Assembly: GCF_016808095.1 (NCBI RefSeq)
Contig: NC_068975.1
Coordinates: forward strand, 29,377,501 to 29,441,500
Source: Vigna angularis
Lineage: Eukaryota; Streptophyta; Magnoliopsida; Fabales; Fabaceae
Reading direction: 5' to 3'
Length of the DNA stretch: 64,000 nucleotides
Each line of letters starts with the position of its first letter. Within the stretch, counting starts at the first letter, position 1. Under the pieces are notes generated by a model. That model was not told the origin of the DNA and searched no databases. It was given only the letters and a program-made list of their open reading frames with translations. Both the position numbers and the translations under genes were made by a program. Below, piece after piece: positions 1 through 12,228 of the stretch.

Positions 1-142
1 AACAATTCCTTGAAAGTAAAATGCATGTTTCCTGTCTTAGCATGTTCTCCTTAAAATAACCATTATTAATTACCGATTTCGTGTCAAACTGATTACAAAG
101 TCAATTTTATGCATAGCTAATTTAAAAATATATTATAATAAT

Positions 143-671
143 TAGAGCTATCAAAACAGACTATCTGGCTCGATCCGGCCTGATCCGGCCCAACCCATCA
201 CAGGTTGGTCACTTACTAAGTCAACTCAACCCGGCTCATTTATTAACAAGTCAAAAAAATTCGAACTCAATTTGACCTACCACAGTGGGTAAACGGGTTG
301 ACTCACTTAATTATAATTTTTTAAATAAAAACAATTACAAACTTTCTATAATTCAAATCTAAACAAATTTCACTCCCGATATGGGTGTTTAATTAATTTT
401 AAAAATAAAGAACTTAAATAATTTTTTCAAACAAAAAAATAATTTTTTTTTATAAAATTAAAATTAAATTTTAATAAAATAAAATTAGGTAGGTGGGTTG
501 GTGGGCCAACTCGATGCACCACGGGTTCAACCCGCATGAGCTGGATTTAAATGAGCCGAGTTGAAATCTGATCCGCATGAAAAAAATATAATGTTTTTAA
601 ACCCAACCCAACCCAAACCCATGGTGAACGGGATTGACTCACGGATTGTGACTCACATTTTGACCGCTCTA
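143..671. mobile_element. hAT-type MITE (non-autonomous DNA transposon)
   Basis: The termini form an inverted repeat: TAGAGCTATCAAAA at the left and TTTTGACCGCTCTA at the right, which reads TAGAGCGGTCAAAA on the other strand. An exact 8-bp direct repeat ATAATAAT flanks it (135-142 and 672-679), the duplication length of hAT transposons, although AT-rich repeats can match by chance. There is no coding capacity. The ends carry degenerate runs of GGCCCAACCC and GGGTTGG. A diverged relative lies at 28108-28626 in the same orientation. Confidence 0.8.
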
Positions 672-1134
672 ATAATAATGATGAAAATTAGAAATTATGA
701 ATTTCCTCACCATAAAAATTATTTTGAATTTGACACTGTACAATAAATAGCTTAATTTATTGCATTTCATTAGATTGTAACTGATTTATTATGGTTCGGT
801 AAATTTTTCTTTAACTTTAACAACAAATCGGAATGATATGGACCAAGTAGTTGAAGTAACGAGTTTGTCTTATTAGTTATGGAATAAGTTAAATTTGATC
901 TTAACTATCCTTTAGATCATGTAATAACGTCTTATAATCATAAGTTATTCATGTATGGATTCCTATAAATATTTCTTCAACATATTGTACAAAGGACATC
1001 TCACTCACTTCTCGATCATTAAAATAAGAAATATTTCTAATATTAATTGTAGCTTTATCATGACACCACTTAGTTCCAACCACATTCATTAATGAAAACA
1101 AGGATCACAAACCATATTTTTTAATATGTGTATT
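672..1134. other. Intergenic, no gene seen
   Basis: AT-rich sequence between the MITE and the large LTR element. A TATA-like stretch (CCTATAAATA, near 962-971) followed by a pyrimidine-rich segment resembles the end of a retrotransposon LTR, but no boundaries could be defined. No ORF worth calling. The last five bases (1130-1134, GTATT) are the left target duplication of the LTR element. Confidence 0.4.
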
Positions 1135-2376
1135 TGTTGAGACTTCGGCAAGTGTACCGAATCGTTCAAGTAATAAAACCGGTAAGACCGGATATCGTTT
1201 CCCAAGAGACTCGTGTCCTAGACAATCATATAATATCTAACTAATTTAGACTAAAGAATGATTCCATGTTTTTGGGCTTTTCATGCAATTAAAGTAAAGA
1301 TAAAAAGTAAATGGTAAAAGTGATCTTTGATAACGCAAACACTTAGAAATGGAAAGATTAGAAATGATATGGAATGATATTGTTGGGGGTTGATTTCACC
1401 TACTTCACTCTTATGTATAGAAAATCACTTCCTCTTCATTAATTAGCCAATGTCAATCTTCTAATTTACTCAAACCCAATCCCTTGGTAGAGAGAGCCTA
1501 GACTTACTTCTTAAACTCCAATCCCTTGGAAAACCTAACAAGTTCATCCGCTTTAAGAATTGAGATTCAAGACAACCAAAGGTCCTAGTTCTATCCCTAG
1601 ATACAATTTCCTTTAGGTGTTTAATCCAGTTCTAGATTCACCCAATATTTCCCAATATCAAGCAAACCCTAAAATCATGATATGGTTGAATTACTCATAC
1701 AAGCTTTAAGTAGAGGAATTAAACACTAACAATCAATGAAAGAGGCATATAATCATTCAAAACAACTGTAATTACATAAGAGATCCGTGGTTACATCAAT
1801 CCCCAACAAGAATGAAACTAGCTCTCCATGAATGGAGAGCTTGAGCTTACAACAATGGTGGAAATGGAAGAAGGAGGAGGACCCAAGGATGAAGAAGGGC
1901 TGTTCCCACAGCTCCTAGCTCGCCTCTGGACGCTCCAATTGAGAGAATTTGTGTCTGGGATGCCAAAGATGCAAACCCCTTTGCGTTCCAGAACTAAATA
2001 AGCTGTTTCTGCCAGATCAGCAAAGGTGGCGCCCGGCGGCCCGACAGACAGGCGCCAGGCGCGTCCTCGGTCAGCATTGTCACGCCCGGCGCCGCCTAGG
2101 TCAGTAAGCGCCTGGCGTGACTCTCTGCAGCAGCCTGGGTTCTTCATCTTTTCAGCTACTCTTCTCTCTTTTCTTGGGTTTTGGCAATGTTCTTTGGTGA
2201 GTATCTTCTCCCAGCTTCTTTGAATGGGGATTAGCCATAAAAAGGGCTAATTACAACTTATGATGTAATCACTTACAAGTACAAGAAATTGAGTTAAACA
2301 AGACTAAAAGTAAAGGAAGAGTTGACAAATTCCATCAATTTGATGTTGGATAATGAAGTAAAATTGGTCATTATCA
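1135..2376 (-). repeat. 3' LTR of the outer retrotransposon
   Basis: Left direct repeat, 1242 bp, TG...CA termini. It is the 3' LTR because the element is on the minus strand. Positions 2027-2065 and 2080-2120 hold two GC-rich, near-palindromic modules in an otherwise AT-rich repeat. The outermost 80 bp or so (1135-1214) match, in inverted orientation, the last 80 bp of the nested element's LTRs. Confidence 0.93.
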
Positions 2377-2390
2377 ACTCCCCCAAACTT
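2377..2390 (-). other. Polypurine tract of the outer retrotransposon
   Basis: Read on the minus strand this is AAGTTTGGGGGAGT, directly next to the LTR boundary. It is the expected plus-strand priming site for reverse transcription. The same purine core precedes the LTRs of the nested element at 8087 and 12228. Confidence 0.8.
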
Positions 2391-3620
2391 AGAACCTTGC
2401 TTGTCCTCAAGCAAAAGGTAAACTATTCTAGAATACAATCATTTAAATGCATTGGTTTCAAATTTGAGATATCCTTTAAGTTCAAGAAGTGAAAATCTTG
2501 CGTTAGCAACTAATAGAAAGAACATAATGGATATATACAGCTGTCATCAATCAAGCACAACAGAGGTGTTCACCTATCAACAATTATGATCACAATGCAA
2601 AGGGTGCAAACGAAATCAACAAACATGACAGAGTGTTTCACTTGATGTATGGAATCAATCCTCACCTGGAAAGTGTTTCACTCTAATGCACTGGTGTATA
2701 GGGGTGTATAACGCTCACTCTACAATCATATTATCACACAATTTAACTTTGCCTTTCGTTTCAATCAATTCAAAACAATTTACACGCAAGTTGATGTCAC
2801 AAGGACTTTGATTGGCTTGTGTTGTGGTTGGGCTAAGAAAGAATCATGGTTTTTCTGGAAATCAACGGTTCTTGAGCTGAGAAATTACCTAATTCACTTC
2901 ATGCATATAAGCTTCTCCTTTGCTCCTCATGTATCATAACCAATTTCAAACTTACACCCAACTGTTTTTCATTCAGTACTTTTCTTTTTCTCTTTTTCTT
3001 ACTTTTCCATCTTTGTCTTTTTCTCAATACACCATCATTTCCCCCAAACTTGGATTATTCTGCTATAATGCAGATGCATGTTCTATTCAGCTCAAGGTAA
3101 AAGGTTCAGGGAATTTTCAATAAGCTTAAGGTACAAAGAGGAAAGATCTTTTTACATTTATGGTTGAATGGCTAATGTGTATGTAAGGTGAGAAAAGAAT
3201 GCCTTGATCAAATTCAACAATCAAGTAGATAGTTCAAATTATAGAAACTCAGGCAAAGTCAATTGTGATCTAGCATGATAGCAATCACACAGCAAAAGAA
3301 TATGAGGCACTGAATCTCACCCTGTTAATTACGATTCCATACTCTGCTAAACACAATGTCATGAATTTTGACTGCAATCGACTCCCCAAGCATTAGCATA
3401 ACTCAGTGAACACATCACAATCAATGCTCAATCAAATAAGCTATTTCCACACGTTCAATCACATACAGAAAACATAACAACCAGATTTTCACACATCAAC
3501 TCAAACTGTCAAACCAAATGCAAAAAAGATGTTTATGAACCTAAACGTAAAATAAAGACTGAAAACAGAAGAAAAAATAAAGAAAGAAAAAAAAACGACT
3601 CCTGCTGTGATGGCTAACAG
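2391..3620 (-). other. Non-coding 3' spacer of the outer retrotransposon
   Basis: Lies between the disrupted ORF and the polypurine tract. No credible coding sequence. Parts match, in inverted orientation, the 3' end of the nested element's internal region: the block around 2391-2425 corresponds to 8040-8075, and a block around 2640-2880 to about 7590-7830. This marks the two elements as members of one family. Confidence 0.6.
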
Positions 3621-3946
3621 TCAGTCTGAGTCCTCGTCCTCATCTACCTCGTCATCGTCATCATCCTCCTCCTCGTCGTCATCGTCATCCTCATCCATAG
3701 CAGCAGTGCCAGCCTGAGGTCTACCCCCCCCAGCAGGAAAGGACTGGTCCCCAGGCCAAGCAACGAAGGCGCTGTATTGATCCGATGTCATGAAACCTGG
3801 ATGGGATGCTGCATAAACATGCATCATCATCTCTGCATGTGCCTGGCCAATCCGATTTACCACCTCCAACTTTGCATTAATCAATGCAAGGCTCAAGTCT
3901 GGCATCTGTGAAGGATCAGCTGGAGGTGATGGTGGTGGCGGAGGAC
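3621..3946 (-). pseudogene. C-terminal part of a plant-transposon-protein ORF, split by the nested insertion
   Basis: This minus-strand reading frame is the downstream part of the ORF that starts at 14407. It begins exactly at the nested element's left target duplication and keeps the same codon phase: 910 nt at 13498-14407 plus 326 nt here equals 1236 nt, or 411 codons plus stop. It encodes a proline-rich stretch, a helical segment, and an extremely acidic tail of Asp and Glu ending at the stop. That tail is typical of low-complexity ends of retroelement ORFs. Its role is unknown. The insertion almost certainly inactivates the ORF. Confidence 0.7.
3942..3946. repeat. Left target-site duplication (AGGAC) of the nested element
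   Basis: AGGAC immediately precedes the first nested LTR and recurs at 13493-13497 right after the third. One pair at the outer ends of the array, and none at the internal LTR junctions, shows the whole three-LTR array occupies a single insertion site. Confidence 0.9.
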
Positions 3947-5210
3947 TGATAATGCTAATTCTTACCATTATCTAAGCATGAATTTAAGAGCAAAATCAAC
4001 TCCTTTCTAGCTTGTAACTCGCTAAATCCCCTCTTTTATCTTAGTTTCATGAATAAATGTGTTTTAGGCTATATTGATGAGATTTCATCTATAATCCCTT
4101 TATTTTGTAGTAATACAATGATTGGAAGAACCTCCACGAAAAGTATAAAGCTGAACTAACCACAGAAGCAAGCAGATCTGCACAAAATAGAAGAAAACAC
4201 AATGCTGCTGCAGAGACTCACGCCGGGCGCCTACTGACCTGGGCGGCGCCGGGCGTGAGGTAGCTGACCCATGGCGCGCCGGGCGCCGGTCTGTCGGGCC
4301 GCCGGGCGCGACTTTTTGCTGATGTGGCAGAAACACTTTATTTAACCCTGGAACGCGAAGGGCTTGGGGTCTTTGGTTCTTTGGAGGTCCGATTCTTCTA
4401 CTGGAGCTCATGGAGGGCGTGAGGAGCTGCTGGGTTCCTCTACTTCTCTACCTTTGGGTCTCCTTCTTCTTCCATCTTCCACTTTGTAAGCTTTAGGGTT
4501 CTCCATGGAAGTGGAGAACCATATTCGTTTTGTTAGGGATTGTTGTAGCCTATGGATTCTTGTGTAATGGATGATTGATTTGATTATATATATGCCTTTT
4601 CTATCAATTGCTAGTATTCTTGTTTCCAATCTTAAAGCTTGCATGTAATAGGAATGTTCATGACTTGAATTTGGGGTTTCATGGATTATGGGGACGTAAG
4701 ATGGAACCTAGAACTGAAACAAGAGTCCTTGTGGTCATTGATTCTAGGGATGGAAGATGATTCACATGTTGTCTTAAGATCCTAGCTCTTTAATGCGGGT
4801 TTGCTTGTTAGATTGTCCAAGGAATTGGAGTTTAATAGGGAAAACCTAGGCTCTTTCACTTAAGGGATTGAGGCTAGAGTGTTTTAGTGGATTGACTTTA
4901 GTAAATTGATAGAGAGGAGATGAAAGTGGTTATACACAAGAGTGCATTGGTGAAAACTAGCCTTAGCAATGTCATTTCATACCATTTCTAGTCTTTTCCA
5001 TTTCCAAGTGCCTTCAATACCAAAGTCCAACCTTGTAATTATGTATCAATTTATCTTTTTGCACATATTCTTAAATGATGAGTTGTTCTTGAGTCTATAT
5101 GAGTTGTTAATCGCACAATTCTCTAGTATTACGAGTCTCTTGGGAAAACGATACCCGGTCTTACCGGTTTATTACTTGAACGATTCGGTACACTTGCCGA
5201 AGCATCAACA
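3947..5210 (+). repeat. First LTR of the nested array
   Basis: 1264 bp, TGATAATG...ATCAACA. Carries two GC-rich hairpin modules at 4218-4258 and 4273-4311. The terminal 80 bp are the reverse complement of the outer element's LTR start with few changes. Confidence 0.92.
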
Positions 5211-5216
5211 AGTTTT

Positions 5217-5234
5217 TGGCGCCGCTGCCGGGGA
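5217..5234 (+). other. Primer binding site of nested unit 1 (tRNA-Asp type)
   Basis: TGGCGCCGCTGCCGGGGA lies six bases after the LTR end. It differs at one base from the 18-base complement of the plant tRNA-Asp 3' end that the outer element matches exactly. Confidence 0.85.
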
Positions 5235-8072
5235 CTCGTGTCAATACTAGACTTTTGTGAGGTTTCTAACTTATGTAGACTTGATTTTGTATATAGAACT
5301 AACTCTTTTGTTGTAAATAGATTTTCAGTTTTGTTTGGGCTAATTTGTGGCTTTAGCCTAGCTGTGTCTAAGTGTATATGCAGGGAGATGTTCATACAAG
5401 GAGGACTGCAGCCTCAAAAGCATCATGAAGACCCTGAGATTGAAGGCATTATAGGACACAAGGAGACAACTATGTTGAGCATCACAAGCTGCCCCAAATT
5501 CTTCCTCCCTTGAAGATGCTCCAAGTGCTAAGTAAGATGAAGAAAGGGAGAAGAAAAAGAGAAAGACTAGTCACCACCACCCTTGGATGAGAGATAAAGA
5601 ACTCAAGCCTAGCAAGCAAAATTTGATCAAGAGGATTGAGTGTTTGAAGATGTCAAGGTAGTGGAAGGGCTAAAAAGAAGAATTCAAGCTATGAGAGTTG
5701 ATTTGGTGGCTAGAATGTGATTCAAGAGGAGTTGGTGGAAGGAGCACACCAACATCAACATTTGCACTTCATTGAGTAATCCGTCAAGCTAATGACGTTA
5801 AACAAGCGCTTTTGGGAGGCAACCCAGTTTTATTACCTATTTTACTTGTGTTTGTGTGATTTTTGTGTTATTTGCATTTTTGGCTTATGTTTTGCATGTT
5901 TGTGTAGTTTTGCATTGTTGTGATTTTTGAGTTGTAATGTGTTTTTGTGGTTTGTTTGGTGTGTTTTCAAGTGCTTAAATCTGTTATGACATGTTACAGT
6001 GTGTTCTAGGATGTTTTGGTGTGATCTTAAGTTCTTAAATATGATTTGGATGCATAAGTACAGTTTTGAGTTGTAGAGTAAAAAGCTTTGGAAATGTGCA
6101 TTCAATTCACCCATTCATGCATTCAATTTCATTCCTTATAGTTTAGACAAGTTTCAATGATGAAAACATGATATTCTGGATTGATTTGAGTGTGAATAAG
6201 GGTCATATACCAAAAATCACAAGTTGGGAAGCTTAATTTCGAAAACTGCAGAATTCTGCAGTTTTCTGCATAATTCACGCCCGGCGCCTTCTGATCAATA
6301 GGCGCCCGGCTCAAGTAGCACCTGGCTCGGTTCACGCCCGGCGCCTCCTGCTCGGTAGGCGCCCGGCCCCAGCAGCACTGGTTTAAGCACAAAAATTTGT
6401 TTTGCTTGTTTTTTTTTGTTTTTGATTGTTTTGCTACTTTCTTTTGCATATTTCTTTTAGTTTGTTTTATGGATTCTTCTCTCCAGTTGTTGACTATGGG
6501 ATACTAATTTTGCTTTGAGCTTTCTTGTTACATGATAAGATCTTCCTTAGGAATTAAAGAGTCAAAACCACCACTGGCCAACCTTTGAGCCAAGTGTGAG
6601 CTGAGCACCCTATGACTTGAAGATTTGCTGCTCGTGTACCATGGCCTGGGGGCCAGGCCCCTACTGATGGGGGAGGTGGAGCAGTTGCGGAGTATACGCT
6701 ACTGTTGGAGGAAGATGTTGCAGATGAAAGTGAAGCTAGTGTCCTACACTGCTGGAGCTGCAAGGAGTCCATTTTAATCGGTTTTTCAGTTTTAATTTCT
6801 TGTTTTATCTGTTTTCAGCTTTTGTGTTTTTGATTTCTTTTTGACTTGCCTAGTGGATAGTTCTTGTGCAATTGGTCTGGTGATTTGAGTGAATCATTTT
6901 CTATGCTTGAATTGAATGCAAATCTCTTGTGCTTGCCCTTTATCTATGAGAATTGTTTTGAAAATCTGATTGAGATTATGTGGTTGAGCTTGTTGAACAG
7001 AGATTGTGGTTGCTTGTATCTGTTTAGATAGATGCTTGGTTTTAATTGTGATCAATATTCTTGGCATGATGTTTATCAAATTTTGGAACCTTGAGTAAAC
7101 CTGTGAGATGTTGTGCCTCAGAGTTTATTGTTGAATGCTATTACTTTGGACGCACAGTTGATTTTGCCTAAGTTTCTCTATTTGAACTATTTGCTTGCTT
7201 GTTACAAATGATCAAGGCCATCTTGTTCTTCCACCTCTTCTACATTTTGAGCCTAAAAGCCAATGTATAACCTTTGAACCTTAAAAAGAAAACTTTCTCA
7301 TTCCCGAAACCTTAAGCCTATTGAAAAATCCTTAACCTCCTTACCTTGAGTTGAGATGAACATATATGTTAGAATGAGGAGAATGGTTTAAGTTTGGGGG
7401 AGTTCTTGTCAAAAGGGGAGCATTGAGAAAAACAATAAGTTGAGTAAAAAGAAAGAAAAAGAAGAAGAAGAGAAAGAAAAATGAATTCAATGAAAAAAAG
7501 AGAGTTGGGAAATAAGTTGAGAGTGGTTTATTCAAATTTGGAGAAAAAAGAGATATTATGCTATATCATGAACTAAATTGTTTGGTCTCTTATCTCAAGG
7601 TGCTTTGTTGTCCAGAAAAACCAATTTTTCTTCTTAGCCCAACCACAATACAAGCTTCAAAAAGTCCTTGTGATGTAACTTGCTTGTTGATATGTTTGAT
7701 ATTGTTGAAACGAAAGGCAAAGTTGATTTGTGTAACATTGTGATATTTGAGAGTTAGACACACATCCTTATACACCATTGTGCTTGAGTGAAACACTTTC
7801 CTTGGTGAGGATTGGTTCCATGCACTCATTGAAAACAACTTGCCATGTTTATTGATCTATCATTTGCATCTATCTTGTGACTTTTAATTTGTGAGCACCA
7901 TGATTGAAGTTTAGCTTGCTAAGACTATATTGTCTCTTGAATGTGATTTATAAGTTGAGCAAGCATGATTGATTTTGTTTAATTGATTGAAAGTGTGCTT
8001 AAAGTTGCTAGAACATTGTGATTGAATTATTTGCTAGGTGAAGTACTTTTGCTTGAGGACAAGCAAAGTTGT
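5235..8072 (+). other. Non-coding internal region of nested unit 1
   Basis: No retroelement protein is encoded. Small ORFs here are not conserved domains. Near 5783-5826 is the block TGACGTTAAACAAGCGC followed by GGGAGGCAACCCA, which in Athila-like elements lies downstream of pol. The outer element has it just after its protease ORF. Two GC-rich hairpin modules lie at 6274-6370. The 3' end carries TTGCTTGAGGACAAGC shortly before the polypurine tract. Confidence 0.75.
6274..6370. repeat. Pair of GC-rich hairpin modules (unit 1; repeated at 10415-10511)
   Basis: Two consecutive copies of a module with arms like TCACGCCCGGCGCC and GGCGCCCGGC around a 12-13 nt spacer, preceded by repeated CTGCAG motifs. 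The second internal copy has the same pair 4141 bp downstream. Confidence 0.75.
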
Positions 8073-8087
8073 AAGTTTGGGGGAGTT
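8073..8087 (+). other. Polypurine tract of nested unit 1
   Basis: AAGTTTGGGGGAGTT directly before the middle LTR. The identical tract precedes the third LTR at 12214-12228. Confidence 0.85.
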
Positions 8088-9351
8088 TGATAATGCTAAT
8101 TCTTACCATTATCTAAGCATGAATTTAAGAGCAAAATCAACTCCTTTCTAGCTTGTAACTCGCTAAATCCCCTCTTTTATCTTAGTTTCATGAATAAATG
8201 TGTTTTAGGCTATATTGATGAGATTTCATCTATAATCCCTTTATTTTGTAGTAATACAATGATTGGAAGAACCTCCACGAAAAGTATAAAGCTGAACTAA
8301 CCACAGAAGCAAGCAGATCTGCACAAAATAGAAGAAAACACAATGCTGCTGCAGAGACTCACGCCGGGCGCCTACTGACCTGGGCGGCGCCGGGCGTGAG
8401 GTAGCTGACCCATGGCGCGCCGGGCGCCGGTCTGTCGGGCCGCCGGGCGCGACTTTTTGCTGATGTGGCAGAAACGCTTTATTTAACCCTGGAACGCGAA
8501 GGGCTTGGGGTCTTTGGTTCTTTGGAGGTCCGATTCTTCTACTGGAGCTCATGGAGGGCGTGAGGAGCTGCTGGGTTCCTCTACTTCTCTACCTTTGGGT
8601 CTCCTTCTTCTTCCATCTTCCACTTTGTAAGCTTTAGGGTTCTCCATGGAAGTGGAGAACCAGATTCGTTTTGTTAGGGATTGTTGTAGCCTATGGATTC
8701 TTGTGTAATGGATGATTGATTTGATTATATATATGCCTTTTCTATCAATTGCTAGTATTCTTGTTTCCAATCTTAAAGCTTGCATGTAATAGGAATGTTC
8801 ATGACTTGAATTTGGGGTTTCATGGATTATGGGGACGTAAGATGGAACCTAGAACTGAAACAAGAGTCCTTGTGGTCATTGATTCTAGGGATGGAAGATG
8901 ATTCACATGTTGTCTTAAGATCCTAGCTCTTTAATGCGGGTTTGCTTGTTAGATTGTCCAAGGAATTGGAGTTTAATAGGGAAAACCTAGGCTCTTTCAC
9001 TTAAGGGATTGAGGCTAGAGTGTTTTAGTGGATTGACTTTAGTAAATTGATAGAGAGGAGATGAAAGTGGTTATACACAAGAGTGCATTGGTGAAAACTA
9101 GCCTTAGCAATGTCATTTCATACCATTTCTAGTCTTTTCCATTTCCAAGTGCCTTCAATACCAAAGTCCAACCTTGTAATTATGTATCAATTTATCTTTT
9201 TGCACATATTCTTAAATGATGAGTTGTTCTTGAGTCTATATGAGTTGTTAATCGCACAATTCTCTAGTATTACGAGTCTCTTGGGAAAACGATACCCGGT
9301 CTTACCGGTTTATTACTTGAACGATTCGGTACACTTGCCGAAGCATCAACA
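8088..9351 (+). repeat. Middle LTR of the nested array, shared by both units
   Basis: 1264 bp. Acts as 3' LTR of unit 1 and 5' LTR of unit 2. GC-rich modules at 8359-8452. At the three variable sites noticed it never carries a private base, so the differences can be explained by mutations in the first and third LTRs after the array formed. No target duplication is present at either side. Confidence 0.92.
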
Positions 9352-12228
9352 AGTTTTTGGCGCCGCTGCCGGGGACTCGTGTCAATACTAGACTTTTGTG
9401 AGGTTTCTAACTTATGTAGACTTGATTTTGTATATAGAACTAACTCTTTTGTTGTAAATAGATTTTCAGTTTTGTTTGGGCTAATTTGTGGCTTTAGCCT
9501 AGCTGTGTCTAAGTGTATATGCAGGGAGATGTTCATACAAGGAGGACTGCAGCCTCAAAAGCATCATGAAGACCCTGAGATTGAAGGCATTATAGGACAC
9601 AAGGAGACAACTATGTTGAGCATCACAAGCTGCCCCAAATTCTTCCTCCCTTGAAGATGCTCCAAGTGCTAAGTAAGATGAAGAAAGGGAGAAGAAAAAG
9701 AGAAAGACTAGTCACCACCACCCTTGGATGAGAGATAAAGAACTCAAGCCTAGCAAGCAAAATTTGATCAAGAGGATTGAGTGTTTGAAGATGTCAAGGT
9801 AGTGGAAGGGCTAAAAAGAAGAATTCAAGCTATGAGAGTTGATTTGGTGGCTAGAATGTGATTCAAGAGGAGTTGGTGGAAGGAGCACACCAACATCAAC
9901 ATTTGCACTTCATTGAGTAATCCGTCAAGCTAATGACGTTAAACAAGCGCTTTTGGGAGGCAACCCAGTTTTATTACCTATTTTACTTGTGTTTGTGTGA
10001 TTTTTGTGTTATTTGCATTTTTGGCTTATGTTTTGCATGTTTGTGTAGTTTTGCATTGTTGTGATTTTTGAGTTGTAATGTGTTTTTGTGGTTTGTTTGG
10101 TGTGTTTTCAAGTGCTTAAATCTGTTATGACATGTTACAGTGTGTTCTAGGATGTTTTGGTGTGATCTTAAGTTCTTAAATATGATTTGGATGCATAAGT
10201 ACAGTTTTGAGTTGTAGAGTAAAAAGCTTTGGAAATGTGCATTCAATTCACCCATTCATGCATTCAATTTCATTCCTTATAGTTTAGACAAGTTTCAATG
10301 ATGAAAACATGATATTCTGGATTGATTTGAGTGTGAATAAGGGTCATATACCAAAAATCACAAGTTGGGAAGCTTAATTTCGAAAACTGCAGAATTCTGC
10401 AGTTTTCTGCATAATTCACGCCCGGCGCCTTCTGATCAATAGGCGCCCGGCTCAAGTAGCACCTGGCTCGGTTCACGCCCGGCGCCTCCTGCTCGGTAGG
10501 CGCCCGGCCCCAGCAGCACTGGTTTAAGCACAAAAATTTGTTTTGCTTGTTTTTTTTTGTTTTTGATTGTTTTGCTACTTTCTTTTGCATATTTCTTTTA
10601 GTTTGTTTTATGGATTCTTCTCTCCAGTTGTTGACTATGGGATACTAATTTTGCTTTGAGCTTTCTTGTTACATGATAAGATCTTCCTTAGGAATTAAAG
10701 AGTCAAAACCACCACTGGCCAACCTTTGAGCCAAGTGTGAGCTGAGCACCCTATGACTTGAAGATTTGCTGCTCGTGTACCATGGCCTGGGGGCCAGGCC
10801 CCTACTGATGGGGGAGGTGGAGCAGTTGCGGAGTATACGCTACTGTTGGAGGAAGATGTTGCAGATGAAAGTGAAGCTAGTGTCCTACACTGCTGGAGCT
10901 GCAAGGAGTCCATTTTAATCGGTTTTTCAGTTTTAATTTCTTGTTTTATCTGTTTTCAGCTTTTGTGTTTTTGATTTCTTTTTGACTTGCCTAGTGGATA
11001 GTTCTTGTGCAATTGGTCTGGTGATTTGAGTGAATCATTTTCTATGCTTGAATTGAATGCAAATCTCTTGTGCTTGCCCTTTATCTATGAGAATTGTTTT
11101 GAAAATCTGATTGAGATTATGTGGTTGAGCTTGTTGAACAGAGATTGTGGTTGCTTGTATCTGTTTAGATAGATGCTTGGTTTTAATTGTGATCAATATT
11201 CTTGGCATGATGTTTATCAAATTTTGGAACCTTGAGTAAACCTGTGAGATGTTGTGCCTCAGAGTTTATTGTTGAATGCTATTACTTTGGACGCACAGTT
11301 GATTTTGCCTAAGTTTCTCTATTTGAACTATTTGCTTGCTTGTTACAAATGATCAAGGCCATCTTGTTCTTCCACCTCTTCTACATTTTGAGCCTAAAAG
11401 CCAATGTATAACCTTTGAACCTTAAAAAGAAAACTTTCTCATTCCCGAAACCTTAAGCCTATTGAAAAATCCTTAACCTCCTTACCTTGAGTTGAGATGA
11501 ACATATATGTTAGAATGAGGAGAATGGTTTAAGTTTGGGGGAGTTCTTGTCAAAAGGGGAGCATTGAGAAAAACAATAAGTTGAGTAAAAAGAAAGAAAA
11601 AGAAGAAGAAGAGAAAGAAAAATGAATTCAATGAAAAAAAGAGAGTTGGGAAATAAGTTGAGAGTGGTTTATTCAAATTTGGAGAAAAAAGAGATATTAT
11701 GCTATATCATGAACTAAATTGTTTGGTCTCTTATCTCAAGGTGCTTTGTTGTCCAGAAAAACCAATTTTTCTTCTTAGCCCAACCACAATACAAGCTTCA
11801 AAAAGTCCTTGTGATGTAACTTGCTTGTTGATATGTTTGATATTGTTGAAACGAAAGGCAAAGTTGATTTGTGTAACATTGTGATATTTGAGAGTTAGAC
11901 ACACATCCTTATACACCATTGTGCTTGAGTGAAACACTTTCCTTGGTGAGGATTGGTTCCATGCACTCATTGAAAACAACTTGCCATGTTTATTGATCTA
12001 TCATTTGCATCTATCTTGTGACTTTTAATTTGTGAGCACCATGATTGAAGTTTAGCTTGCTAAGACTATATTGTCTCTTGAATGTGATTTATAAGTTGAG
12101 CAAGCATGATTGATTTTGTTTAATTGATTGAAAGTGTGCTTAAAGTTGCTAGAACATTGTGATTGAATTATTTGCTAGGTGAAGTACTTTTGCTTGAGGA
12201 CAAGCAAAGTTGTAAGTTTGGGGGAGTT
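9352..12228 (+). other. Internal region of nested unit 2
   Basis: Second 2877-bp internal copy, with primer binding site at 9358-9375, hairpin pair at 10415-10511 and polypurine tract at 12214-12228. On reading I noticed no differences from 5211-8087. It encodes no retroelement protein. Confidence 0.88.

Noticed and set aside
2027..2120. GC-rich tract as a CpG-island promoter of a host gene
   Set aside because: The same module is inside LTRs and retroelement spacers throughout 2-20 kb and is not next to host genes.
3660..3720. Acidic Asp/Glu run as a trinucleotide microsatellite
   Set aside because: It is an in-frame acidic tail of the retroelement ORF with mixed GAC/GAT/GAG-type codons, not a pure repeat.
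4100..4644. Minus-strand ORFs in each nested LTR (103 and 78 aa)
   Set aside because: They repeat with each LTR only because the LTR repeats, are antisense to the element, run through the GC-rich hairpins, and show no domain.
6554..6772. 72-aa minus-strand ORF with Ser/Pro-rich sequence in the nested internal region
   Set aside because: Low-complexity and antisense to the element; no recognised family.
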